The notes beneath the pieces were generated by a model. It saw only the letters and a program-made list of their open reading frames with translations, was not told the origin of the DNA and ran no database searches. Positions 49,261 through 57,465 of a stretch of 64,000 nt of DNA are shown piece after piece; within the stretch, counting starts at the first letter, position 1; every line of letters begins with the position of its first letter. The position numbers and the translations under genes were made by a program. The DNA comes from DATAEE01 sp963725145 (lineage in GTDB: Bacteria > Acidobacteriota > Vicinamibacteria > Vicinamibacterales > 2-12-FULL-66-21): NCBI GenBank assembly GCA_963725145.1, contig CAVRXL010000013.1, positions 620,001 to 684,000 on the forward strand, given 5' to 3'.

Positions 49261-50919
49261 ATGTCGATCAGTGCACGCCTTGCGCTTTCCGGCGCCCTTG
49301 TTGTCGCGGGACTCACCCTCAGTCCAGGCGCACCGCTCACGGCGCAGGCGCAACGGCCGCGCGGCGGGGAAGGGGACCGCGACGGTCTGGTTGCCGCGCC
49401 CGCGCGCCGTGCGGACGAGGGGAAGGGACCCTACAAGACGCTGGTCATCCGCGGCGCCACGCTGATCGATGGCACGGGCGGCCCCCCGCGCGGCCCGGTC
49501 GACATCGTCATCGAGAACAACCGCATCGCCTCGATCCGCAGCGCCGGCACGCCCGGGCTCCCGCCGCGCAGCAACCGGGCGCCCGACCGGCCGGACTTCG
49601 AAATCGACGCCGCGGGGATGTACGTCCTCCCGGGTTTCGTCGATCTGCACGTCCATGCCGGCGGGCCACCGAAGAACGCCGAGGCGGAGTACGCCTACAA
49701 GCTCTGGCTCGCCCACGGCGTGACGACGGTCCGCGGGGTCTCGCTCGCGGGCCAGGACATCTCGTCGCGCGAGAAGGACCGCAGCGCGCGCAACGAGATC
49801 GTCGCGCCGCGCATCTTCAACTATCAGCGGCCCGGCTCAGGGTGGGACGGCGGGCAGATCGACTCGCCCGAGAAGGCGCGCGAGTACGTACGCTGGGCCG
49901 CGAAGAACAACATCGACGGCCTCAAGCTCGGCTCGCACCGGCCCGAGATCATGGAAGCGCTCTGCGACGAGGCGACGAAGCAGGGGCTTGGCACGACGGC
50001 GCACCTCGCGCAGAGCGGTGTCGCGCAGATGAACGCGATCAAGGCGGCGCGCGCCGGCCTCGATACGGTCACGCACTTCTACGGCCACTTCGAGTCGCTG
50101 CTGAAGGACTACGTGGTTCAGCCGTGGCCGGTCGACATGAACTACGACGACGAGCAGTGGCGATTCGGGCAGGTGGCGCGGCTGTGGGACAAGATCCACA
50201 CGCCGGGCGGCCCGGAATGGAAGGCGTACCTCGAAGAGCACCTCAAGCTCGGCACGACGTTCGACCCGACGTTGACCATCTATTCCGCCGGGCGGGACGT
50301 GCAGAAGTTCCGCAACGCCGAGTGGCACGAAAAGTATACCCTCCCATCCCTGTTCGAGTTCTATCAGCCGAGCCGCCGCAATCACGGCGCGTACTGGTAC
50401 GACTGGACGACCGAGGACGAGGTGGCCTGGCGAAACTTCTACCAGGTCTGGTTCAAGATGATGAACGACTACAAGAAGATGGGCGGCCGCGTGACGACCG
50501 GGTCCGATTCGGGCTTCATCTACCAGACCTACGGCTTCGGCTACGTCAACGAGCTGGAGATGCTGCAGGAAGCGGGGTTCCATCCGCTCGAAGTCGTGCA
50601 GGCGGCGACGATGAACGGCGCGATGACGCTGCATGAGCCGAAAGGCAAGTCGATCGAGTTCGGCGTGGTCAGGGAAGGCCTCCTCGCCGACATGGTCGTC
50701 GTCGCGCACAACCCGTTGCAGAATTTCAAGGTCCTCTACGCCACCGGCGCGGTGAAGCTGAACGATCAAACGAGCCAGGCGGAGCGCGTCGTCGGCATCA
50801 AGTGGACGATCAAGGACGGCATCGCGTACAACGCTGATCAACTGCGCGCCGACGTGGCGAAGATGGTGGAGAAGCAGAAAGCGGAGCGCGGCCGGAGGAC
50901 GACGACGGCACAGCCGTAG
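49261..50919 (+). CDS. Secreted amidohydrolase
   Basis: 552 residues with a signal peptide (LALSGALVVAGLTLSPGAPLTAQAQ) and an AGGAGGAAT ribosome site. Amidohydrolase superfamily layout: LVIRGATLIDGTGGPPRGPVDIVIENNRI (beta-sandwich), the first metal motif FVDLHVHAGG (HxH), a His in TTAHLAQSG, another in THFYGH, the Asp motif TTGSDSG, and ADMVVV near the end. The family removes acyl or amide groups from many compounds; secreted acidobacterial members are often annotated as imidazolonepropionase-like, without proof. It stands alone, followed by palindromic repeats. Confidence 0.9.
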   Translation: MSISARLALSGALVVAGLTLSPGAPLTAQAQRPRGGEGDRDGLVAAPARRADEGKGPYKTLVIRGATLIDGTGGPPRGPVDIVIENNRIASIRSAGTPGLPPRSNRAPDRPDFEIDAAGMYVLPGFVDLHVHAGGPPKNAEAEYAYKLWLAHGVTTVRGVSLAGQDISSREKDRSARNEIVAPRIFNYQRPGSGWDGGQIDSPEKAREYVRWAAKNNIDGLKLGSHRPEIMEALCDEATKQGLGTTAHLAQSGVAQMNAIKAARAGLDTVTHFYGHFESLLKDYVVQPWPVDMNYDDEQWRFGQVARLWDKIHTPGGPEWKAYLEEHLKLGTTFDPTLTIYSAGRDVQKFRNAEWHEKYTLPSLFEFYQPSRRNHGAYWYDWTTEDEVAWRNFYQVWFKMMNDYKKMGGRVTTGSDSGFIYQTYGFGYVNELEMLQEAGFHPLEVVQAATMNGAMTLHEPKGKSIEFGVVREGLLADMVVVAHNPLQNFKVLYATGAVKLNDQTSQAERVVGIKWTIKDGIAYNADQLRADVAKMVEKQKAERGRRTTTAQP

Positions 50920-50947
50920 GCCCGACCGTGCAGGTCCGACCGTGCCG

Positions 50948-50967
50948 GCCCGACCTTCAGGTCGGGC
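50948..50967. repeat. Palindromic repeat, copy 1
   Basis: GCCCGACC-TTCA-GGTCGGGC hairpin 29 bases after the amidohydrolase stop; it may act as a terminator. Preceded by two imperfect partial copies (GACCGTGCAGGTC-like) at 50923-50947. Confidence 0.7.
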
Positions 50968-51005
50968 GGGCGCGGACAACCCCAGCGTTCGAGTGATCCG
51001 AGCAC

Positions 51006-51025
51006 GCCCGACGTAAACGTCGGGC
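51006..51025. repeat. Palindromic repeat, copy 2
   Basis: GCCCGACG-TAAA-CGTCGGGC followed by CTAC. The stem base changes keep pairing relative to copy 1 (CC/GG to CG/CG). Confidence 0.7.
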
Positions 51026-51093
51026 CTACTCTGCCGTTACCGGGCCCGCCCCTTGCACCTCTCTCACGGTTTGAGAGAGAGAGGTGCACACAG

Positions 51094-51660
51094 ATGAGTA
51101 ATGCGACGAAACTCATCCTGGCGCTTGCCGTAGCCGTCAGCGCGGCGGCGTGCGAGCGTCCCGCGGAAAATACGGCCCCACCGGCCGGGACCGCCCCGGC
51201 CGCGGACGCCCGGCCCACCGGGACGTCAGGCGAGTCCGCCGATGCCCAGCAATTCGTGAACGACCTCGGCAGCGGGAACATGACCGAAATCGACCTCGGC
51301 CAGGTGGCCCAGCAGAAAGGGGCCTCGCCTGAGGTGAAGGCATTCGGCGAGATGCTGGTCCGCGATCACACGAAGGCGCTGGACGCCCTCAAGGAGGCGG
51401 CGGCGCAGCAGAACCTCCAGGTGCCGGCGATGGTCAACGAGAAGCACCGGGAGCTGCGCGACCGGTTGTCGATCCTCACGGGCAGCGAGTTCGACCGGGC
51501 ATACATCGACGCCATGATCGAGGCGCACGAAGCGACGGTGGAAAAGCTCGAGGATAGAAAGGGCGCCGACGCGCTCTCGCAGTTCGCGTCGACGATCCTG
51601 CCGACCGTCCAGCAGCACCTCGAGCAGGCGAAGCAGATTCGAGGCAAACTGACGTCCTAA
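51094..51660 (+). CDS. DUF4142 lipoprotein
   Basis: 188 residues. Signal peptide with a lipobox-like end (LALAVAVSAAAC) gives a probable lipoprotein, followed by an Ala/Pro-rich linker. The DUF4142 domain (AQQFVNDLGSGNMTEIDLGQVAQQKGASPEVKAFGEMLVRDHTKALDAL and EFDRAYIDAMIEAHEATVEKLED) is a ferritin-like four-helix bundle with His-containing RDHTKA and EAHEAT. The family is periplasmic and of unknown function, often stress-induced. It is followed at once by a GCAGAGG-type inverted repeat. Confidence 0.9.
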   Translation: MSNATKLILALAVAVSAAACERPAENTAPPAGTAPAADARPTGTSGESADAQQFVNDLGSGNMTEIDLGQVAQQKGASPEVKAFGEMLVRDHTKALDALKEAAAQQNLQVPAMVNEKHRELRDRLSILTGSEFDRAYIDAMIEAHEATVEKLEDRKGADALSQFASTILPTVQQHLEQAKQIRGKLTS

Positions 51661-51661
51661 C

Positions 51662-51737
51662 GCAAAGGGCGCAGAGGGGGCAAAGGGCGCAGAGGGGCAG
51701 AGAATCTTTGCCTCCTCTGCGTCGTGCGTCCTCTGCG
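51662..51737. repeat. CGCAGAGG direct/inverted repeat cluster
   Basis: Two direct copies of GCAAAGGGCGCAGAGG (51662-51677 and 51680-51695), then two inverted CCTCTGCG units (51714-51721 and 51730-51737). The arms can form a long hairpin just after the DUF4142 stop, so it may serve as a terminator. Confidence 0.75.
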
Positions 51738-51741
51738 TCGC

Positions 51742-51747
51742 TATAAT
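51742..51747 (+). promoter_or_regulatory. -10 hexamer TATAAT
   Basis: Exact TATAAT lying directly after the inverted repeat and only ~8-15 bases before the first codons of the ligase frame, so the transcript would have almost no leader. Confidence 0.4.
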
Positions 51748-51754
51748 CCAGCGC

Positions 51755-54450
51755 ATCGATTCTTTTTTCGAACTGTTCGACCGGACCGCGGAGCGCTTTG
51801 GCGGCCGTCTCGCCGTCGAAGTGCAGCGCCGCGATCGCGTCGATGGCCTCACATACGGCGAGCTGAGGGCCGCCGCGGAGCGGTGCGGCGCCTGGCTCGC
51901 CGGCCGCGGGGTGGCGGCGGGCGATCGGGTCGCCATCCTCGCGGACAACGATGCCCGCTGGTGCGCGGCGTATCTGGGCATCCTGCGCATCGGTGCCGTC
52001 GCCGTGCCTCTCGACACCGCGTACAAACCCGCACAGATTGCGACGGTCGTCCGGTCGAGCGGCGCCGTCTCGTCTTCGCGGACGAGCGCCACATCGACGC
52101 CGCCCGCGCCGGCGCTGCGGACGTAGACGTCGAGCCGTTACCGGATTTGGCACCGAGCGCACCTGGTGCACCTGCACCTGGTGCACCCAGGGCACCGAGT
52201 GCACCTAGTGCACCGGCAGTGATTCTCTATACGTCCGGAACGACCAGCGATCCGAAGGGCGTCGTGCTCACGCACGCCAACCTGGTGGCCGAGCGGACGG
52301 CCGTCTTCGGACGCCTGAGCGTCGACGAGCGGGACGCCGTGCTCGGCGTGCTGCCGCTCTTCCACGCGCTCGCGCAGGTGGCGAACCTGTTGCTGCCGTT
52401 GTCGATAGGCGCGCGGGTCGTCTTTCTCGAGACGGTCAACACGCATGAGCTCCTGCGCGCGCTCGCCGAGCGCGGGATCACGATCTTCTGCTGCGTCCCG
52501 CAGTTCTTCTACCTCGTGCACCAGCGCATTCGACAGGAGATCGATCGGACGCCGGCGCCACTCAGGTTTGCCGCGCGGGCCCTGGCCGCGCTCAACGGCC
52601 GGTTGCGCGCGGCCGTCGGGCTGAACGTTGGACGGGTAGTGTTCCGGCGCGCCCACCACGCGCTCGGCCCGCGCATGCGCGTGCTCATTACCGGCGGCGC
52701 GCGGTTCGATCCCGCGATCGGACGCGATCTATACCGCCTCGGGTTCACGATCCAGCAGGCCTACGGCCTGACCGAGTCGTCTGGCGCGGCGACGATGGCC
52801 GAGGCGGGCGACCCCGAAGTCTCTTCGGTCGGACGGCCGCTGCCAGGCGTCGAGGTGACCGTCGACGCCGGCGAGATCGCCATCCGCGGACCGATCGTCA
52901 TGGCCGGCTACTTCAACCGGCCGGACGAGACGGCGCAGAGCCTGCGGGGCGGGTGGCTGCGCACGGGCGACCTCGGCTCGATCGACGCCGCCGGTCGACT
53001 CTACGTCACGGGTCGAATCAAGGAAGTCATCGTCCTCAGCTCGGGCAAGAACATCTACCCGGAGGAAATCGAGGCGCACTACGAGCGTTCCCCCTTCATC
53101 AAAGAGCTGTGCGTCGTCGGGCTGTCGCGGCCGGGAGAGCCGGCGGCCGAGCGGCTCCACGCGCTCGTGCGTCCGGACCTCGACGTCCTGCGCGAACGGC
53201 GCGTCGTCAACATGCGCGAGCTGCTGCGGTTCGAGATCGAAGGGCTGTCGGTGGAGCTGCCCGGCCACAAGCGCGTGCTCGGCTACGACATCACGCTCGA
53301 CGAGCTGCCGCGGACGACGACGAGAAAGCTCAAGCGGTTCGAGGTCGAAAGGGAATTGCGCGCGCGGCAGGAGCGCGCGGCGCAGGAGACCGGTCGGCCG
53401 AGCGACGAGGATGCGGCGTGGGCCGCGCAACCGGACGTGGCGCGCGTGCTCGCGGTGGTGCGGGAAGTGGTCAAGCCAGGCGTTGCGCTGTACCCCGACG
53501 CGCACCTGGAGCTCGATCTCGGCCTCGACTCGATGGAGCGCGTCGAATTGCTGATGCACGTCTCACAGGCGCTCGGCGCGAATCTGGGGGAAGAGGCGGG
53601 GCAGGGCATCGCGACGCTGCGCGATCTGGTGGTCGGGGTGAATTCGGGTGATCCGGCCACGCCCGACCTGAAGGTCGGGCCTACACCGAAAAACGAATGG
53701 CACCGCCTCCTCGATCAGGCGCCGGCCGACGATCGATTTCTCCGGGAGCTGGACAAGCGCAAGATCATCCAGTCGGTCGCGTTCTTCGCGGTCATGAAGC
53801 TGATCTATCTCGCCGCGCGTCTGACGTGCGGCTTCACGGTTCGCGGCCGCCGGCACCTCCCGTCACGCGGCCCGTACGTGATCAGCCCCAACCATCAGAG
53901 CTATATCGATTCGTTCCTGGTCGTCGCCGCGTTGCCGTTCCGCGTGTTCAGGCAGCTCTTCTTCGTCGGCGCGAGCGAGTACTTCGAGACCCCGTTCATG
54001 CAATGGATCGCGCGAATGGCGAACGTCGTACCTGTCGATCCGGACGCGAACCTGGTGCGGGCGATGCAGGCGGGAGGCTACGGCCTGCGCCGCGGACGGG
54101 TGCTCGTGCTGTTTCCCGAAGGGGAGCGATCGATCGATGGGACCGTGAAGGCGTTCCGGAAGGGGGCCGCGATCCTGTCGCGGCACCTTGGCGCGCCGAT
54201 CGTGCCCGCCGCGATCGACGGCGCGTGGGACGTCTGGGCCCGGAACCGGCCGTTCGGCTGGCGCTCGCTCGCGCCCTGGTCCCGCGCGCGCGTGATCCTC
54301 GAGTTCGGCGCGCCGCGGCCTCCATCCGGCGACGACTTCGCCGCCGAAACCGAGCGGCTGCGTGAATCGGTGCTCGCGATGTGGCAGCCGCTGCACGCCG
54401 AACGCCTGGCGACCGGCGCCGCGACCGCCCCGAGTAGCGCAGGCCTTTAG
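51755..54450 (+). CDS. Acyl ligase - ACP - PlsC acyltransferase fusion (apparent frameshift near 52064)
   Basis: About 898 residues. The N-terminal ~103 residues (SFFELFDRTAERFGGRLAVEV, LTYGELRAAAERCGAWL, GDRVAILADNDARWCAAYLGILRIGAVAVPLD) lie in the frame through GTG 51821. The rest (RLVFADERHIDAARAG onward) is one frame away, so one C appears missing at ~52064-52066. AMP-binding motifs: LYTSGTTSDPKGVVLTHANL, YGLTESSGA and LRTGDLGSIDAAGRLYVTGR. An ACP domain follows with phosphopantetheine Ser in LGLDSMERVELLM. Residues ~680-898 are PlsC/LPLAT with NHQSYIDS (NHx4D) and FPEGERSIDG. It would activate, carry and transfer an acyl chain to a (lyso)lipid. The start is unclear: no ATG/GTG precedes the conserved N-terminus; GTG 51821 is the first. 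Confidence 0.85.
52150..52214 (+). repeat. GCACC 9-base tandem repeat inside ligase gene
   Basis: Eight GCACC units, mostly spaced by 4 bases (GAGC, TGGT, CAGG, GAGT, TAGT), one spacer being a single base. They encode an Ala/Pro/Gly/Ser linker (APSAPGAPAPGAPRAPSAPS) in the acyl-ligase domain. Confidence 0.8.
53661..53680. repeat. Palindromic repeat, copy 3 (inside coding sequence)
   Basis: GCCCGACC-TGAA-GGTCGGGC followed by CTAC, the same element as at 50948 and 51006, here translated as PDLKVGPT in the linker between the ACP and PlsC domains. Confidence 0.8.
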
Positions 54451-54456
54451 GCCTGC
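54439..54456. terminator. Hairpin between convergent genes
   Basis: GCAGGCC-TTTA-GGCCTGC covers the ligase stop codon, and GCGCAGGCC then occurs again at 54461-54469, followed by TTTTAGG. It separates convergent genes and may end transcription both ways. It resembles a second small palindromic repeat family. Confidence 0.55.
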
Positions 54457-54479
54457 CTGAGCGCAGGCCTTTTAGGTTC

Positions 54480-55316
54480 TTACGGCGTCTTCGCCAGCCG
54501 AATCCGACCCCGGTCCGCTTCGACCGTCAGCGTCGGCCCGCCGCCGTTCACGTCGGCCGTGAAGCGGCGGTTGTCGCCATGCCTCCTCTGAACAGTCAGG
54601 TCGTCCGCGTCGAAGTCGCTCCGGCGCGTCAGATCGGCGTCGATCGTGAAGCCTTGAGACCGCGGGACTGCAATCCGGATATCTCCCCGGTCCGTTTCGA
54701 TGGAGGATCGATCGTCGAGACGCACCAGTCCGATGTCGAAGTTGGTCCGATCCCCGTCGATGCGGAGCGAGCCACGAACGTTCTCGAGGCGAGACGACTC
54801 GCCGCGGTCGACTTCGAGCGTGATCCGGCCGGCGACATCCACGAGGTTGAGCTCGCTGCGGTCGGCCACGATGTCCACGCGGCCGTCGAACCCGCGCATG
54901 GCCGTGTCGGATCGATCGATGTCCAGCCGGATCTCGAGCTTGCGCGGCGCGCGGATGTCGTAGTGGATCTCGGGCACTTCCTTCCACGGCATGACGCCGA
55001 ACCAGTTCCGTGCGCCCGACACTTTGTCGTAGTTCGAGCGGATACGAACGTCCCTCGAGCCAGCGGTGACATCGACCGTCGTCTCGTCGACGCTCTTGCG
55101 GGCGTAGTCGGCGTCCACGCCGGCCGCCGCCTGGATGCGCGCACGGATCTCGACTTCGTTCCGGTCCCACGAGGTCAGCCTTACGCTGCCCCGGGTCGCG
55201 TGCAGGCCGAGATAGCCGCCGGACGGGAGCGGGACGGTCTTGTCGAACTGCTTCGATTGGGCCGCGACCGGGGTCGCAACGACCAGGCAGGCCAGAACGG
55301 ATAGAGCTTTGAACAT
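54480..55316 (-). CDS. DUF4097 putative adhesin-like protein
   Basis: 278 residues: signal peptide (MFKALSVLACLVVATPVAAQ) and a DUF4097 beta-helix-like repeat (VRLTSWDRNEVEIRARI, IEVxxDRSD-type strands, GFDGRVDIVADRSELNLVDVAGRITLEVDRGESSRLENVRGSLRIDGD, SIETDRGDIRIAVP). Repeated GxxxLxxxxG turns mark a right-handed beta-helix or 'polymer-forming' fold. It is a secreted protein of unknown function, common in Acidobacteriota and Bacteroidota. It is a single gene, convergent with the ligase fusion. Confidence 0.88.
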   Translation of the reverse strand: MFKALSVLACLVVATPVAAQSKQFDKTVPLPSGGYLGLHATRGSVRLTSWDRNEVEIRARIQAAAGVDADYARKSVDETTVDVTAGSRDVRIRSNYDKVSGARNWFGVMPWKEVPEIHYDIRAPRKLEIRLDIDRSDTAMRGFDGRVDIVADRSELNLVDVAGRITLEVDRGESSRLENVRGSLRIDGDRTNFDIGLVRLDDRSSIETDRGDIRIAVPRSQGFTIDADLTRRSDFDADDLTVQRRHGDNRRFTADVNGGGPTLTVEADRGRIRLAKTP

Positions 55317-55367
55317 AGTGGCTTAGACGGAACTTGGGCTCGGAAAGGTCTAAGGATCTGCATTGTC

Positions 55368-55441
55368 GATTGAGGATTGGGGATTGACGATTGATTGGGG
55401 ATTGACGATTGTGGATTGGCGATTATTGAGGATTGGGGATT
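55368..55441. repeat. GATTG 7-base tandem repeat
   Basis: Ten or so GATTG units, mostly of the form NNGATTG with NN = AG, GG, AC or TG and some irregular spacing, directly before the VWA gene's GTG start (2 bases away). It replaces a normal ribosome-binding region and is AT-richer than the surroundings. Confidence 0.8.
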
Positions 55442-55442
55442 A

Positions 55443-56408
55443 GTGCGGGTGACCACTCTCGTGACACTGCTCGGGCTGGTGGCCGTAACGGCCGCGGCGC
55501 CGGCGCAGTCCCGGCTGATGTCCGGTATCGAACTGGTGCATCTCGACGCCACGGTCTTCGATGCCACCGGCCGGATTGTCACCGGCCTGCCGGCCGAGGC
55601 TTTCGAAGTGTTCGAAGACGGGCGCAAGCAGGAAATCGCGCTGTTCGCCAGCGACCGGCTCCCGACAAGCATCCTGGTGCTCGTCGACATCAGCTGCAGC
55701 ATGGCTGGCGCGCGGTACAAGTCCGCCGTGGAGGCTATCGAGTCACTCGTCGCCGCGCTCGGTCCCGCCGATCGCTGGGCCGTCGTCGCGTTCAACCATC
55801 AGCTGCTCAGGATCGCGCGATGGACCGCGCCCACGGACGCTCCGATCGAGAGGCTTCGCCGCGTTCAGCCGGCCGGCGGGACCGCTCTGTTCTTCGCCGT
55901 GGGCCAGGCGGTTCGGGAACTCGAGTCGAGCCAGACGCGCAAGCGAGCCGTGATAGTCGTGACAGACGGCAGTGATTCGATGGCGAAGAATACTCTGGGT
56001 CCCGACTACCCGGTGGGGCTCGACGGGCGCCTGCATCGGAATGGTGTCTATGACGATGAGGGGGACGGACTGGCGGCGCTTCAAAAGAGCGACGCGCTGT
56101 TGTACGCGCTGGCGATTGACTGGCCTGCCGATCCGGCGCCCTGCGGCCTTCCGGCAGAATTGCTGGGAGTGGACATCGGAGCGCTGACCAGGCTCGCCTC
56201 TCCGACCGGCGGCGCGGCGTTTCGCGTGCAGAACCAGGACGCCTTCAACGGTACCGCGCGGCAAATCGTGGCCGAGTTGCGACAGCAGTACACGCTCGGC
56301 TATGTGCCGCCGACGCCCAGAGACGGCAAGCTGCATCGCATTACAGTCACCACTCGCGACCCGGAGCACACGGTGAGGTCACGGACTGCCTATCTCGCGA
56401 AGAAGTGA
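55443..56408 (+). CDS. VWFA-related secreted protein (acidobacterial type)
   Basis: 321 residues from GTG 55443 (VRVTTLVTLLGLVAVTAAAPAQ, signal peptide); an in-frame ATG at 55395 lies within the GATTG repeat and is not favoured. The VWA domain has the MIDAS: SILVLVDISCSMAG (DxSxS), Thr in GGTALF, Asp in VTDGSDSM. The N-terminal strand VHLDATVFDATGRIVTGLPAEAFEVFEDG and the ending RQQYTLGYVPP with KLHRITV match the VWFA-related domain TIGR03436 expanded in Acidobacteria. Likely extracytoplasmic, binding a metal-dependent ligand. Function unknown. Confidence 0.92.
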   Translation: MRVTTLVTLLGLVAVTAAAPAQSRLMSGIELVHLDATVFDATGRIVTGLPAEAFEVFEDGRKQEIALFASDRLPTSILVLVDISCSMAGARYKSAVEAIESLVAALGPADRWAVVAFNHQLLRIARWTAPTDAPIERLRRVQPAGGTALFFAVGQAVRELESSQTRKRAVIVVTDGSDSMAKNTLGPDYPVGLDGRLHRNGVYDDEGDGLAALQKSDALLYALAIDWPADPAPCGLPAELLGVDIGALTRLASPTGGAAFRVQNQDAFNGTARQIVAELRQQYTLGYVPPTPRDGKLHRITVTTRDPEHTVRSRTAYLAKK

Positions 56409-56410
56409 CT

Positions 56411-56450
56411 CGAGAGGGTTCGAGAAGGTTCGAGGGGGTTCGAGTAGGTT
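56411..56450. repeat. CGAGNNGGTT 10-base tandem repeat
   Basis: Four exact-length 10-base units (CGAGAGGGTT, CGAGAAGGTT, CGAGGGGGTT, CGAGTAGGTT) followed by CAAGGG, starting 2 bases after the VWA stop and ending 8 bases before the RpiR-type stop. It sits between convergent genes. Confidence 0.85.
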
Positions 56451-56458
56451 CAAGGGCC

Positions 56459-57334
56459 TCAGCGTGTTTCCTGGAACCACCGGGGGCCCGAGAGGTAGTC
56501 TTCCCGCGTGTTCCGCAGCGCGGCCAGCGATCGCTTCGGGCGCAGGTGCGTGCACGCGACGAGGATGGCGTTCACCGCCGCCATGGCGGCCACGTAGGAT
56601 CCCGCGAACGACGAGCTCTCAATCGACACTGACAGGTACCCATCGCAATACCGTCCGAGCGGGCCGTCCCCGTTGTCCGTGATCCCGAACGTCGGCACCC
56701 GGCGTGTGCCGGCGAGACGGACGGCATCGACGGTCTCCCGGAGGCACTTCCTGAAGCTGATCCCGATCAGCAGGTCTTCCCTGGTCAGGAACCGGACGTG
56801 GTGGAGCAGGTTCCCGGCGCTGCCGGTCGGCGCTTCCGCGTCGAACCCCAGCGCGGTCAGGCCGTACGCCAGAAACCAGGACAGCGATGCGGCGAGGTCG
56901 ACGCCGACGACGACGATCCGGCGCGCACGGTGGATGTGCCGCGCCAGGGCGATGACCTGGTCGGGGCTGAGGCTCGACTGCGCCGCCCGCACGCGTTCGA
57001 GATCGTCCTGCAGGCTCTGACGGACCCGCGCGCGGAGATCGAGATGCCTGCTCGCGCCGGCCTGCATCACGGCATAGGGCGTCAGCGTCCGGAGAAAGTG
57101 CGCCCGGAGGTCCGCGGAGAAATCGCTGAATCGCTCGTAGCCGAGCGCCTGAGCCGTCCGCACGATCGTGGCGGGGTCGGCGCGATGCCGGCGCGCGAGC
57201 TCCCGAGACGAGAGGAAGCAGCTCTCCTGTGCGTTTTCCAGAATGGCCTGCACCAGGCGGCGCCGGCGATGGTTGAGGCGCCGTTCGGCGCGCGCGATTC
57301 GGAGCTCGAGCGGCGATTGACCGTTCGTGGACAT
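56459..57334 (-). CDS. MurR/RpiR-family transcriptional regulator
   Basis: 291 residues from ATG 57334 (MSTNGQSPLELRIARAERRLNHRR); ATG 57343 adds three residues, and the ATG at 57442 lies within the palindrome, so it is unlikely. N-terminal HTH_6 (SSRELARRHRADPATIVRTAQALGYERFSDFSADLR) and a SIS domain (ARRIVVVGVDLAASLSWFLAYGLTALGF, EDLLIGISFRKCLRETVDAVRLA) that senses a phosphosugar or related ligand. It is divergent from the TonB receptor with two palindromes between, so it probably regulates both. Family knowledge: RpiR regulators control sugar or cell-wall-fragment catabolism. Confidence 0.93.
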   Translation of the reverse strand: MSTNGQSPLELRIARAERRLNHRRRRLVQAILENAQESCFLSSRELARRHRADPATIVRTAQALGYERFSDFSADLRAHFLRTLTPYAVMQAGASRHLDLRARVRQSLQDDLERVRAAQSSLSPDQVIALARHIHRARRIVVVGVDLAASLSWFLAYGLTALGFDAEAPTGSAGNLLHHVRFLTREDLLIGISFRKCLRETVDAVRLAGTRRVPTFGITDNGDGPLGRYCDGYLSVSIESSSFAGSYVAAMAAVNAILVACTHLRPKRSLAALRNTREDYLSGPRWFQETR

Positions 57335-57361
57335 GAGCGGCATCCGCGCCGCTGGAGCCGA

Positions 57362-57379
57362 GTGCAACAAACAATGCAC
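57362..57379. promoter_or_regulatory. Half-palindrome operator candidate
   Basis: GTGCA-ACAAACAA-TGCAC, an inverted repeat of the same TGCA core as the larger palindrome, 19-28 bases upstream of the regulator's start. It could mediate autoregulation. Confidence 0.4.
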
Positions 57380-57416
57380 GCGCGGCCCGTCGGCGTGGCG
57401 ATAGCGCCGATGTAGT

Positions 57417-57445
57417 TTGACACCGTGCATCACGTGATGCAATAT
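57417..57445 (+). promoter_or_regulatory. Sigma-70 promoter of the TonB receptor unit
   Basis: TTGACA (57417-57422, perfect -35), 17-base spacer, CAATAT (-10, 57440-57445, weak). The receptor's ATG is 21 bases beyond, with GGAGGAG in front. The 16-bp palindrome lies wholly inside the spacer and touches the -10. Confidence 0.55.
57426..57441. promoter_or_regulatory. Perfect 16-bp palindrome (operator)
   Basis: TGCATCACGTGATGCA is its own reverse complement. Its place between -35 and -10 of the receptor promoter implies repression when bound, most simply by the divergently encoded RpiR protein. Confidence 0.65.
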
Positions 57446-57465
57446 GCCGCGCGGAGGAGCACCAG

